Assembly (NCBI GenBank): GCA_964392365.1
Contig: CAYMPH010000009.1
Span: 62,001-126,000, forward strand
Direction of reading: 5' to 3'
DNA: 64,000 nucleotides
DNA from: CAYMPH01 sp964392365
GTDB taxonomy: Bacteria > Spirochaetota > UBA4802 > UBA5550
Part shown: positions 8,749-17,694 of the stretch, piece after piece
Layout of the letters: the number at the start of each line of letters is the position of its first letter
How positions within the stretch are numbered: position 1 is the first letter of the stretch
The notes under the pieces: model-generated
What the model saw: the letters and a program-made list of their open reading frames with translations, nothing else
What the model was told of the DNA's origin: nothing
Database searches by the model: none
Position numbers and translations under genes: made by a program

Positions 8749-11700
8749 ATCAAAAAATAATAAATATTCCGGATAAAGGAACCACACTGATTGAAGCAAG
8801 TGCCGGTACAGGTAAAACCTATACTCTTGCAGAAATATATGTCAGATTAATAATCGAAAAAAAATTAACTGTTGATAATATACTAGTTGTTACATTTACC
8901 AATGCAGCAGTTAAAGAACTCAAATCCCGCATAAGGAAAAGGCTTACCCAGACTGAAAATGTTAATGCTGTTGAAAAAATACTTCTTGAAAATGCTGCAA
9001 GAGATTTCGATAAATCTGCAATTTTTACAATTCATGGATTCTGCCTGAGAATTCTTGAAGAAAACGCATTTGAAAGCGGATCGCTGTACAATACAAAACT
9101 TGAAACTGATACGGATGATTATTATAAAAACATTGTAAATGATTTCTGGAGAATCAATTTTACAAACCTTCCTGCACCGGTAATAATGCATTTAAATAAT
9201 AATTACATGGACAGACTGCAGAAGCTTTTAAAGTCAGCAGAAACCGGATATGATTTACTCAGAGCTGGAGCAAAAACCAGAGATGAATTGTATTTTAATG
9301 AATCTTTAATTATCAGTGCTTATAATAAGTTATATAAATCTTTTCAGACTATTAAAGAAAACTGGAATAAGAAAGATGTATATAAAAGTATTATTGAAAT
9401 TGTAACTGACAAAAGACTGAAGCAGACAAGTTATAAAAGAATCGATACTTATATAAAACAGATGAATTTATTTTTAAAATCTGAACAGCCCGGAATGAAA
9501 CTTTTTGATCAATTTGATCGGTTTACTCAATCAAAACTATCATCATCTAAAACAAAAAATAATGAATTCAATACGGATAATCCGTTTTTTATCTTATGTG
9601 ATGATTTTAAAAACAGTTTCGATGAATTTGATACACTCTGTTTAAATTTTTTAACAGGAATAGAATACAGATTTCCGGAATTTATTAAAACTGAATCAGC
9701 TAAAATTAAAGAAAAAAATAATATTTTATTTTATAATGATTTAATAGATAGAATCAGCGAAGCTTTAAAAAAAATCAGCGGCATGAAATTTGCTGAAAAA
9801 ATAAGATTTGAATTCAAGGCTGCTCTTATTGATGAATTTCAGGATACAGATAAACGTCAGTATGAAATCTTTAAAAACATTTTCGGCGAAAAATCAATTC
9901 TTTTCCTGATAGGAGATCCGAAACAGTCTATTTATGGGTTCAGGGGAGCAGATGTTTTTACATATATTGAGGCTGTAAAAACTGCTTCAAATACAGAAAC
10001 TCTTCAAAAAAACTGGAGATCTGCTGAAGATCTTGTAAAATCAGTAAACTCAATTTTTGAAAGAATCAGATATCCGTTTATTTTCCCGGAGATTCCTTTT
10101 AATCCGGTGAATTATCCGGATAATCCATCATCATATTTCATAGAAGATAAAAATGGACCGCTTAATGTTTTTTTTATGACTGCTTCTAATTCTAAAGATA
10201 GCGCATTGAATATCGGGACTTCAAGAGAATCTGCTGATATTTTAATAGCAGATGAAATTGTAAATATTCTAAATCTGTCTGAACAGGGAAAAGCTTATAA
10301 AATTGAAAGTAATTCAGAAATTAAAAATAAAATCAGAGCAAGTGATATTGCTGTTTTAGTAAAAAAAAATAAAAACGGCCTGACTGTACAAAACATGCTA
10401 AGAGAAAGGGGGGTACCGTCTGTAATTTATGCAACAGAAAGTGTTTTTCAATCCATCGAAGCAGAAGAATTATTCAGAATCATGAAAGCTGTATCATCAC
10501 CATCAAACATTAATGTCATAAAATCAGCGCTTGCTACATCCATATTCGGTTATTCTGCAGAACAGATTATAAAAGAAACAACAGAAGAAAAAGGCCACGG
10601 TATTTTATCTGAAAAATTTAAAAGATGGAAAACAGTATGGGAAAACAGCGGATTTATCAGTATGATAAAAAAACTTTTATCAGAAGAGAAAATCAAATCA
10701 GCAATCATTAAGTTTTATGGAGGGGAGCGTTCTATAACGAATATCGGGCACCTTGCTGAATTAATTAATGAGGCAGAAGAAAACAGCAAAAACAATATCG
10801 ATGCATCTATAAAATGGCTGCAGGATAAAATTATATCTAATAAAAATTATGATTCCAATGAAAATCAGCTCAGGCTGGAAACTGATGAGAATGCAGTTAC
10901 AATTATATCAATTCATAAAAGCAAAGGACTTGAATACGGAATCGTATTTTGTCCTGACTTATGGGATTCCAGCCCTGAAAATACATTTATAAAATATCAT
11001 GAAAATTCTGACACTGTTCTTGATATAGCTCCTGATGAGAATACTAAAAATATTTCCGAGTACGAATCTCTTGCAGAAGAACTCCGTGTTATATACGTTG
11101 CTTTGACAAGAGCGCGTTATAGGACATATCTGACATGGGGAAAAATTAAAAAAACCTATAATTCGGCTGCTGCATATCTGTTTCATTCTCCGGCAGATTT
11201 TAATCCGAATGAGGAAAAGAAAAGACATGATTTAATAAGCAAGGCTACAGAAAATATTAATATGATTTCAGAATTAAAAAGTATGAAAAGATTAAATATT
11301 ATTGTTAAAAATATTCAAAGTGATACCGTCAGAAAAGATTTCAAAACACATTCAATTAAAAAAGCTAGTGAAGAAAAAAAAATATGCCGCGATATCGATT
11401 TTACAATAGATAAAGGTTTTAAAATATTAAGCTACAGTGCTCTTTTGAAAAACAATTTTTCAGATGAAAAAGACCACGACGTTTTTTTAAATATAAAAAA
11501 TAAAAATTTAAAACCTGATATTAAAGAAACAGGAATTAATCAATTTCCGAAAGGTGCTCTAAGTGGAATTTTTTTCCATGAAATATTTGAAGAATCTGAT
11601 TATAAAGATTCAGTATCAATCAGACAAACTGCCATTGATAAAATTAAGAAATTCAGAATAAGCGAAGAATGGATTCCAACGGCAATAGAGACTGTAAACA

Positions 11701-12245
11701 AAATTCTTGATATTGAAATAAAAGCTGACAATAATCCATTTAAATTAAATCAGACTGGTTTTGTATCGAGATTAAATGAGCTAGAATTTTATTTTCCTTT
11801 AAATAAATTCAATACTGCAGAGTTTATAAAAATTTGCAGTCAATATGAAAAAAGCATTACAACTGATTCTATTACAGAAATTAATCGGACCGATGGATAT
11901 ATAAAAGGATTCATCGATCTTGTTGCAGAAAATAATGGAAAGTATTACATCTTTGACTGGAAAACAAATCATCTTGGAGATACTGCCGGAGAATATAATT
12001 GCGATTCTTTAAAATCTTCAATGATAGAAGGGAATTATTTTCTTCAGGCGATTATTTATTCAATTGCAGTTCATCGCTATTTAAAATCAAGAATAAAGGA
12101 TTATTCATATTCAAAACATTTCGGCGGCGCATTTTATGTTTTCATCAGAGGTGTAACAGGCGGATACGGCTCATCTTTCTTTCATTTCAGGCCGGAAGAA
12201 GAATTGATAAAAACACTTGATACTTTTATAAGCGGAGGAGGCTGA
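8745..12245 (+). CDS. recB: Exodeoxyribonuclease V subunit beta (RecB helicase-nuclease)
   Basis: Superfamily 1 3'-5' helicase plus nuclease of RecBCD. Walker A is 'EASAGTGKTYTLAE' (about residues 17-30). Other helicase motifs are 'VVTFTNAAVKELKSRI', 'LIDEFQDTDKRQ', 'LIGDPKQSIYGFRGAD', 'ISIHKSKGLEYGIVF' and 'VIYVALTRAR'. The C-terminal nuclease shows 'GIFFHEIFE', 'GFIDLVAE' and 'YIFDWKTNHLG', with the metal-binding Asp and the D-x-K pair intact. The length of 1166 residues is normal. The ATG overlaps the recC stop (ATGA) and the TGA overlaps the recD start by one base, so subunits are probably made in step. Confidence 0.96.
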   Translation: MNQKIINIPDKGTTLIEASAGTGKTYTLAEIYVRLIIEKKLTVDNILVVTFTNAAVKELKSRIRKRLTQTENVNAVEKILLENAARDFDKSAIFTIHGFCLRILEENAFESGSLYNTKLETDTDDYYKNIVNDFWRINFTNLPAPVIMHLNNNYMDRLQKLLKSAETGYDLLRAGAKTRDELYFNESLIISAYNKLYKSFQTIKENWNKKDVYKSIIEIVTDKRLKQTSYKRIDTYIKQMNLFLKSEQPGMKLFDQFDRFTQSKLSSSKTKNNEFNTDNPFFILCDDFKNSFDEFDTLCLNFLTGIEYRFPEFIKTESAKIKEKNNILFYNDLIDRISEALKKISGMKFAEKIRFEFKAALIDEFQDTDKRQYEIFKNIFGEKSILFLIGDPKQSIYGFRGADVFTYIEAVKTASNTETLQKNWRSAEDLVKSVNSIFERIRYPFIFPEIPFNPVNYPDNPSSYFIEDKNGPLNVFFMTASNSKDSALNIGTSRESADILIADEIVNILNLSEQGKAYKIESNSEIKNKIRASDIAVLVKKNKNGLTVQNMLRERGVPSVIYATESVFQSIEAEELFRIMKAVSSPSNINVIKSALATSIFGYSAEQIIKETTEEKGHGILSEKFKRWKTVWENSGFISMIKKLLSEEKIKSAIIKFYGGERSITNIGHLAELINEAEENSKNNIDASIKWLQDKIISNKNYDSNENQLRLETDENAVTIISIHKSKGLEYGIVFCPDLWDSSPENTFIKYHENSDTVLDIAPDENTKNISEYESLAEELRVIYVALTRARYRTYLTWGKIKKTYNSAAAYLFHSPADFNPNEEKKRHDLISKATENINMISELKSMKRLNIIVKNIQSDTVRKDFKTHSIKKASEEKKICRDIDFTIDKGFKILSYSALLKNNFSDEKDHDVFLNIKNKNLKPDIKETGINQFPKGALSGIFFHEIFEESDYKDSVSIRQTAIDKIKKFRISEEWIPTAIETVNKILDIEIKADNNPFKLNQTGFVSRLNELEFYFPLNKFNTAEFIKICSQYEKSITTDSITEINRTDGYIKGFIDLVAENNGKYYIFDWKTNHLGDTAGEYNCDSLKSSMIEGNYFLQAIIYSIAVHRYLKSRIKDYSYSKHFGGAFYVFIRGVTGGYGSSFFHFRPEEELIKTLDTFISGGG

Positions 12246-14047
12246 TGCCGGTTCCAGAAAATATCGCTTCACTGTTTAATCCATTTGACAGACATATTGC
12301 TGATTTCTTTTCAAAAGAAACATCAGACTTTTCAATTGAATTCTCTCTGGCAGTAATGATTTTATCCCACAGAACAGCATACGGTGATTCCTGTGTTTCT
12401 CTTCCCGATTTAACAAGCAGGGAGATATCAGAAATTTTATCAGAGTTTACACAGATCAAATATACACTTCCCGGAAAAGACTGGATTGGTGCTATCAGAA
12501 AAAATCCTGCAGTTGCAAATAATCCGAAAAAGAATAACGAAATAAAACCTTTTGTTCTTGATGAAAAGGGCAGGTTCTACTTTTACAGGTACCTGGATTA
12601 CGAAAAATCTATTGCTGATAAGATCAAATTGCTTTTAAAAGAACCTACCGAATTCAGCAATGATGCTCTAAAAAAAATTATTAAAAAATATTTTAAAAAT
12701 TCTGAAAACAATGATATGCAGGTTTTAGCTGCCATCTCATGCGCAATAAATAGATTTACTGTTGTTACCGGAGGACCAGGCACAGGAAAAACATCAACAG
12801 TAATTAAAATTCTTGCTATGCTGATTGAACTTTCTGGAAACAATCCTGTTATATATGCAGCAGCGCCTACGGGAAAAGCTGCAGCGCGATTAAAAGATTC
12901 AATAATATCCGGTATTGGGAATATTGGTGATGAAAAAATTAAAAGATTTATTCCTGATGAAACCTTTACTATACACAGGCTGCTTCAAAAATTCAGTTCC
13001 GACAATAATTCCAATAAAAAAAATCCCGAAATAAATGCTGATATAATCGTAATTGATGAAACCTCAATGACTGATGCATCGTTAGCTGCAAAATTACTGA
13101 AAGCAGTTCCTGATAAATCAAGACTCATTCTGCTTGGAGACAGCGGGCAGCTTTCTTCTGTTGAAGCCGGTTCAGTTTTTGCAGATATTACAGGAACTGC
13201 AGGAAATTCATTTAGTAAAAATTTTATTAAAACAGCGGAAGATTTATCAGGTTTAAAATTTTCCGGACTGGAAAACTCAGAAAACAAAATGAACAGTTCT
13301 GTAATCAGATTAAACAAAAATTACAGATTCAGCGAAAAAGACGGAATTTATGCGCTAAGTACATCTATTAGAAACGGAGATACAGAATCTTCGCTGAAAT
13401 ATCTGAAAAGCGGATTTAAAGACATAGAGTATATCCAGATTGATAGCGATATTAATATCAGATTATCTGAAATAATTAAAAATGGATTTTTAAAATTGAC
13501 TGAATCCTCCGGAAATAATAATCCTGAAAAAGCTCTTGATGCATTAAACAGCTTTTCAATTTTATGTGCTGTGAAAAACGGTTTATTCGGTACAGAAAAA
13601 ATTAATGAGAATACTGCTATCTTATTAAATGGAAAAAAAATATATCCGGAAATGCTTCTGAATGGTACACCGGTTATGATAGATGAAAATGATTACGGGC
13701 TTAATCTTTTTAATGGAGATACAGGAGTAGCTATTGAAAAAAATAATTTAATATCTGTTTATTTTAAATCCGGCGATTCTATAAAATCATTTTCTCCGGC
13801 AATTCTGCCTTCTTTAAAAATTTCTTATGCAGTCACAGTTCATAAAAGCCAGGGCTCTGAATTTAATCAGGTACTGATTATTCTTCCTGATACGCGTGCA
13901 GGGAATCTTTCCAGAGAATTGCTTTATACTGCAGTTACAAGAGCCAGGCAAAGAGCTGTCATTATAGGTACAGATGAAATAATCAGATATATGATTGAAC
14001 ATCCCATGGAAAGAAATTCCGGACTTGGAGAAATGCTATGGACATAA
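12245..14047 (+). CDS. recD: Exodeoxyribonuclease V subunit alpha (RecD helicase)
   Basis: 5'-3' motor subunit of RecBCD. Walker A is 'GGPGTGKTSTVIKIL' (about residue 177), Walker B 'VIDETSMTD', then 'LLGDSGQLSSVEAGSVF', 'AVTVHKSQGSEF' and 'LLYTAVTRARQRAV'. The 600-residue length matches the family. An excellent ribosome binding site (GGAGGAGG) lies at the end of recB and the start overlaps its stop (TGATG). The 3' end overlaps rmuC by ten bases. The complete three-subunit set makes a working RecBCD likely, rather than AddAB. Confidence 0.95.
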   Translation: MPVPENIASLFNPFDRHIADFFSKETSDFSIEFSLAVMILSHRTAYGDSCVSLPDLTSREISEILSEFTQIKYTLPGKDWIGAIRKNPAVANNPKKNNEIKPFVLDEKGRFYFYRYLDYEKSIADKIKLLLKEPTEFSNDALKKIIKKYFKNSENNDMQVLAAISCAINRFTVVTGGPGTGKTSTVIKILAMLIELSGNNPVIYAAAPTGKAAARLKDSIISGIGNIGDEKIKRFIPDETFTIHRLLQKFSSDNNSNKKNPEINADIIVIDETSMTDASLAAKLLKAVPDKSRLILLGDSGQLSSVEAGSVFADITGTAGNSFSKNFIKTAEDLSGLKFSGLENSENKMNSSVIRLNKNYRFSEKDGIYALSTSIRNGDTESSLKYLKSGFKDIEYIQIDSDINIRLSEIIKNGFLKLTESSGNNNPEKALDALNSFSILCAVKNGLFGTEKINENTAILLNGKKIYPEMLLNGTPVMIDENDYGLNLFNGDTGVAIEKNNLISVYFKSGDSIKSFSPAILPSLKISYAVTVHKSQGSEFNQVLIILPDTRAGNLSRELLYTAVTRARQRAVIIGTDEIIRYMIEHPMERNSGLGEMLWT

Positions 14048-15144
14048 ATCTTATAATATCACTCGTTCTGCTGCTTCTTATATTCATAATTTTCATTAAA
14101 TCATTTATCATTAAAAATGATTCTTCAAGCGCACAGATGATTGATCTTAAAAATGAAATTGTTGATCTTAGAACCAGACAGATGGAATCCCAGCTTGAAG
14201 CGCAGACAAAACAGCAGGAGCTTTTAAACCAGAACCAGCAGAATATCACAGCTCAGCTTTCTTCAATTATGAAACTGGTTAATGACAATCTGAACAAATC
14301 ACAGCAGAATATAAATTCGCAGCTTAATAATACAGGTGCTGTAATAGGAGAGATTCAGAAAAAACTCGGAACACTGGAAGTTACAGCCAGAAATATTCAG
14401 GATATAGGAAAAGATATTTCTTCTTTGCAAAGTATTCTTCAGTCTCCAAAACTCCGTGGAAATCTTGGAGAATATTTATTGGAAGATTTATTAAAGCAGA
14501 TATTTCCATCGAATAATTATGAGATTAAATATTCTTTTAAAAACGGAACACAGGTTGATGCAGTTATAAAATTGGGTGAGGGAATAGTGCCGATTGATTC
14601 AAAATTTCCTCTGGAAAGTTTTCAGAGATTAATTACAGCAGATAATGAAAATGACAAAAAAATATTCAAAAAGGAATTCATCAAATCAGTTAAAGACAGA
14701 ATAGATGAAATAGCTGATAAATATATAAATCAGAATGAAGGTACATTCGATTTTGCTATGATGTATATACCGGCTGAAAATGTTTTTTATGAAACTATTA
14801 TCAATGACTCACTGACAACTAAAGATTATGAAATTTTCAACTACGCCATTCAGAAACACGTTATTCCAGTTTCCCCGAACAGCTTTTATTCATATCTGAT
14901 GGCTCTGGTATATGGTCTACGAGGCTTTAAAATTGAACAGGAAGCTAAAATGATAATAGGTGAACTTGGAAAAGTTCAAAATGCTTTTCAAGGATTTTAT
15001 TCAGATTTTACTCTTATTGGCAAACATATTTCCAATGCAAGCGGCAGCTATGAAAAAAGCCTGAAAAGAGCTGAGAAATTCAATGATAAGATTGGCCAGA
15101 TATCAGGTATAAAAACTGATCTGATTGAAACTGATTCTGAATAA
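14038..15144 (+). CDS. rmuC: DNA recombination protein RmuC
   Basis: Membrane-anchored protein of the RmuC family, linked to limiting rearrangements at inverted repeats; its activity is not firmly defined. There is one N-terminal membrane helix (residues 4-22), a long Gln/Asn-rich coiled coil (about 30-130), then the RmuC domain with 'LRGNLGEYLLEDLL', 'VDAVIKLGEGIVPIDSKFP' and 'FAMMYIPAENVFYE'. The length of 368 residues is normal. Its start lies ten bases inside recD, so it is the fourth gene of the recBCD operon, which supports a shared role in DNA repair. Confidence 0.92.
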   Translation: MDINLIISLVLLLLIFIIFIKSFIIKNDSSSAQMIDLKNEIVDLRTRQMESQLEAQTKQQELLNQNQQNITAQLSSIMKLVNDNLNKSQQNINSQLNNTGAVIGEIQKKLGTLEVTARNIQDIGKDISSLQSILQSPKLRGNLGEYLLEDLLKQIFPSNNYEIKYSFKNGTQVDAVIKLGEGIVPIDSKFPLESFQRLITADNENDKKIFKKEFIKSVKDRIDEIADKYINQNEGTFDFAMMYIPAENVFYETIINDSLTTKDYEIFNYAIQKHVIPVSPNSFYSYLMALVYGLRGFKIEQEAKMIIGELGKVQNAFQGFYSDFTLIGKHISNASGSYEKSLKRAEKFNDKIGQISGIKTDLIETDSE

Positions 15145-15154
15145 AATTATCATG

Positions 15155-15327
15155 GAACACGGATGACGCGGATTTTTATGATTAACACGGATAAAGAAAA
15201 GATTAAGTAATGAAAAATAATATTTTTTAAAAAAATGAAAAGAAAAAAATAAAATCCAGCAGGAAGATTTAATAAAACAGGTAAACATAATCACAAAAAA
15301 TCCGTGTAATCCGTGTCATCCGTGTTC
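15155..15327. repeat. Inverted-repeat element with ACACGGATGACACGGAT arms
   Basis: The left arm GAACACGGATGACGCGGAT (from 15155) and the right arm ending at 15327 are inverted copies with small differences, and shorter ACACGGAT units repeat inside each arm. The spacer of about 110 bases is AT-rich and has no credible gene. The element lies between the convergent ends of rmuC and ispF. The remaining gap to 15495 is AT-rich with nothing I can name. Repeats of the 'CCGTGTAATCCGTGTCATCCGTGTTC' style are familiar from gaps of environmental genomes (general knowledge, not searched). Confidence 0.8.
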
Positions 15328-15495
15328 TATTCTTAATCCTTAAACAGAGGTATTATACCATATTTCGAGTACATTTTTGAATGAGGCAACAGTATGCGTT
15401 TGGATTACTTTTATGGATGATTCAATATGCAACTTCCGATAAGATATATTATGTCTCATAAGAATAAATATTATTAAGTCTGTATTTTCTCAAAT

Positions 15496-15996
15496 CTAAA
15501 TGCTTAGTTTTCTGGCTGATACATCCACAAGTGCTACAGTATAAACAGCTATTCCTTCACCCCTGCCGGTAAATCCAAGCTTTTCTGTAGTTTTACCCTT
15601 AATACCTATTCTGTTTAATTCCAGACCACCCAGAGCTTCCGAGATCCTGTTTTTCATTTTTTCAATATAAGGAGAAATTTTAGGAGTTTCACAAATCACA
15701 ACAGAATCTATATTGATAATTGAAATACCGGATGATATAATCTTTTTATATACTGTTTCAAGAAGATTTATACTGTCAGCATCTTTATATGATGAATCCG
15801 TATCAGGAAAATGTATTCCAATGTCTCCAAGCGAGGAAGCGCCAAGCAGCGAATCAATTACAGCATGAATCAGAACATCTGCATCAGAATGTCCGAGTAA
15901 ACCAAGGGGATGTTCGATTTTAATTCCGCCGAGTGTTAGATCTCTTCCTTCAGCGAATCTGTGAACATCATAACCATTTCCGATTCTGATGTCCAT
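15496..15996 (-). CDS. ispF: 2-C-methyl-D-erythritol 2,4-cyclodiphosphate synthase
   Basis: Fifth enzyme of the MEP route to isoprenoids, cyclising CDP-methylerythritol 2-phosphate. Metal ligands are in 'GNGYDVHRF' (Asp10, His12) and the conserved 'GLLGHSDADVLIHAVIDSLLGA', cut here to 'LLGHSDADVLIHA'. 'GDIGIHFPDTD' and 'KGKTTEKLGFTGRGEGIA' follow. The length of 166 residues is typical. It starts six bases after the STAS gene on the same strand. The usual partner ispD is not adjacent. Confidence 0.96.
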   Translation of the reverse strand: MDIRIGNGYDVHRFAEGRDLTLGGIKIEHPLGLLGHSDADVLIHAVIDSLLGASSLGDIGIHFPDTDSSYKDADSINLLETVYKKIISSGISIINIDSVVICETPKISPYIEKMKNRISEALGGLELNRIGIKGKTTEKLGFTGRGEGIAVYTVALVDVSARKLSI

Positions 15997-16002
15997 GACG
16001 GG

Positions 16003-16302
16003 TTATATGTTAAAAACGTCAGATAATGAACTTAATTTCAGTACATTCAGAACTTTAGGACTGACTTTATTTATCTTAAGCTCTTTTCCTTTTTTCTTCT
16101 GAAGCTTCAATAAACTGATTAAAACTCCAACTCCTGATGAATCGATATAATCAACATTTGAGAGATCAATTTCTATATCTTTATCAATATTCTGGCCGAT
16201 TTCGAAAAGCTTTTGTTTAAAACTTTTAATAGTCATCATCTCTATATCGCCATTAATTGATATGCTTACAAGTTTATCGTCTTCTTTTACATCAATTTCC
16301 AT
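16003..16302 (-). CDS. STAS-domain anti-anti-sigma factor
   Basis: A 99-residue single STAS domain of the SpoIIAA/RsbV type, which binds an anti-sigma or switch kinase when unphosphorylated. The phospho-acceptor loop 'VDYIDSSGVGVLISL' is intact, with Ser in DSSG. No serine kinase gene is adjacent. A SpoIIE-type phosphatase at 60726-61637 is a possible partner in the same genome. It is the first gene of a minus-strand pair with ispF and faces the plus-strand envelope genes across a 300-base AT-rich gap. Confidence 0.9.
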   Translation of the reverse strand: MEIDVKEDDKLVSISINGDIEMMTIKSFKQKLFEIGQNIDKDIEIDLSNVDYIDSSGVGVLISLLKLQKKKGKELKINKVSPKVLNVLKLSSLSDVFNI

Positions 16303-16506
16303 AATGTCATCCTCTATTTATAAAAATAATTACTATTATTGATATATATTGATTACAATTTATTTTATTACGACATAATAATATTGTCAAACATTTATTT
16401 TAAAATTAAGTATATTATTTAATAAGATGGATATTGTTCATTATAAATTTTATAAACTTGAAATTTTTTCACTTTTATATTCAATGGAATTTATAACTAA
16501 AAAGTA

Positions 16507-16534
16507 TTGACTTTTTATTAATATATAATATAAA
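16507..16534 (+). promoter_or_regulatory. Sigma-70-like promoter for the gene at 16599
   Basis: TTGACT (16507-16512) and TATAAA (16529-16534) are separated by 16 bases. A start near 16541 would leave a leader of about 58 bases before the ATG at 16599. The whole gap 16303-16598 is very AT-rich, so chance matches are common; the good -35 box is the main support. Confidence 0.45.
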
Positions 16535-16598
16535 AACAATATAAAACATACAAACATCGGTATTATTGATTACTAAATTTAATTTAAAGGTTGCTTCT

Positions 16599-16937
16599 AT
16601 GAAAATGCTATCATTCTGCTTTATTATTATAATAGGGCTGGCATCAATTTCTGAGCTGAATGCAAGATCAAGGGATGATGTAAATTCAATAATATCTGAA
16701 GTTGAAGCTCAGCTTGAAGCATATCCCGGTGAAATAGATAAATATGCATCTGAAGATATTCCAATTATTAAAAAACATATTAATAATTCCAAAGATCTTG
16801 TAAAATCAAACAAAATTGAAGAAGCATACCAGGAAATTATGATAGCAAAAACATATTTTTTATTAATCGATTCAAAAAAAGAACTTTATAATTCAGAAAA
16901 AGAACTCGAAGGATTTAAAAATGAAAACGAGAAATAA
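16599..16937 (+). CDS. Small secreted helical protein, unknown function
   Basis: I do not recognise a family. The frame is open from a TTG at 16566, but the ATG at 16599, preceded by AAAGG, gives a clean signal peptide (MKMLSFCFIIIIGLASISELNA, shortened: MKMLSFCFIIIIG) and a mature protein of about 90 residues. The mature part is predicted helical, with repeated Lys/Glu spacing such as 'HINNSKDLVKSNKIEEAYQE', cut here to 'NNSKDLVKSNKIEEAYQE'. This resembles the helical region before the OmpA domain of the next gene, and the two overlap by 17 bases, so they probably act together in the envelope. Confidence 0.75.
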   Translation: MKMLSFCFIIIIGLASISELNARSRDDVNSIISEVEAQLEAYPGEIDKYASEDIPIIKKHINNSKDLVKSNKIEEAYQEIMIAKTYFLLIDSKKELYNSEKELEGFKNENEK

Positions 16938-17694
16938 TATGAAAATTAAGTTATTGCCTGTTTTTTTAATTATAATCTTTCTTTTCACTTTGCCTGTTTA
17001 CTCAAAAGATAAAAACGGTTCGTTACAGGCTATTGAACAGGCTGAAAACTCCCTGAAAACACTTGATTCATTAGTTGATCAGAAACAATACATACCAAAC
17101 GATCTTTATAATGACGCTGTAATTAATATTATCAACGCACGCACCCAATGGGATAAAGACGAATTTTTAAGTGCCTATTATCTCGCAACAGTTGCTTTTA
17201 TTAAACTTGAATCTGCAAAATATTACAGCATGGCAAAAGATAATAAAAATAAAAAATTAATGCTGGAACTTGATTTTTATAAAAAGCAGAAACAACCTTC
17301 CGGAAATTTAGATAAACGGATAAATGCCATATTAGATTCAGGACTGATCCGGAAAAAAGATTTATTCACTATAACAATTATGGATAAGAATCTATTCAAA
17401 GGAAATGATTTTAAACTCAGCGAAGAAGGAATCAATAAACTATCTCGAATTATTGAAGTAATAAAACTTTTCCCTGAATGTACTGTAAAAATTGCAGGTC
17501 ATTCATCCGCCTTCGATTATAAAGATTATACAAAGTATAAAGCTGAAACTATATTAAAATATCTGATTTCGTCAGGGGTAAATTCAAAATCAATAACTTC
17601 CTCCGGAATTGGAAATAATGAAGTTATGGAAACACCGATCGGCTATAAGAGACTTGATAGAATTGAAATTATTATATCCGGTATAAATCTTTAA
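16921..17694 (+). CDS. OmpA-family envelope protein
   Basis: A 257-residue exported protein with a signal peptide ending near 'PVYSKD', a helical middle (about 35-120) and a C-terminal OmpA-like peptidoglycan-binding domain (about 145-255). The domain shows 'LSEEGINKLSRIIEVI', 'TVKIAGHSSAFDYKDY', 'KAETILKYLISSGV' and 'YKRLDRIEIII'. These match the OmpA_C layout, though the acidic diaminopimelate contact is replaced by Ser/Ala in this sequence, so binding is uncertain. GAAGGA seven bases before 16921 supports this start. It overlaps the preceding secreted helical protein and meets recJ tail to tail with a four-base overlap. Confidence 0.82.
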   Translation: MKTRNNMKIKLLPVFLIIIFLFTLPVYSKDKNGSLQAIEQAENSLKTLDSLVDQKQYIPNDLYNDAVINIINARTQWDKDEFLSAYYLATVAFIKLESAKYYSMAKDNKNKKLMLELDFYKKQKQPSGNLDKRINAILDSGLIRKKDLFTITIMDKNLFKGNDFKLSEEGINKLSRIIEVIKLFPECTVKIAGHSSAFDYKDYTKYKAETILKYLISSGVNSKSITSSGIGNNEVMETPIGYKRLDRIEIIISGINL

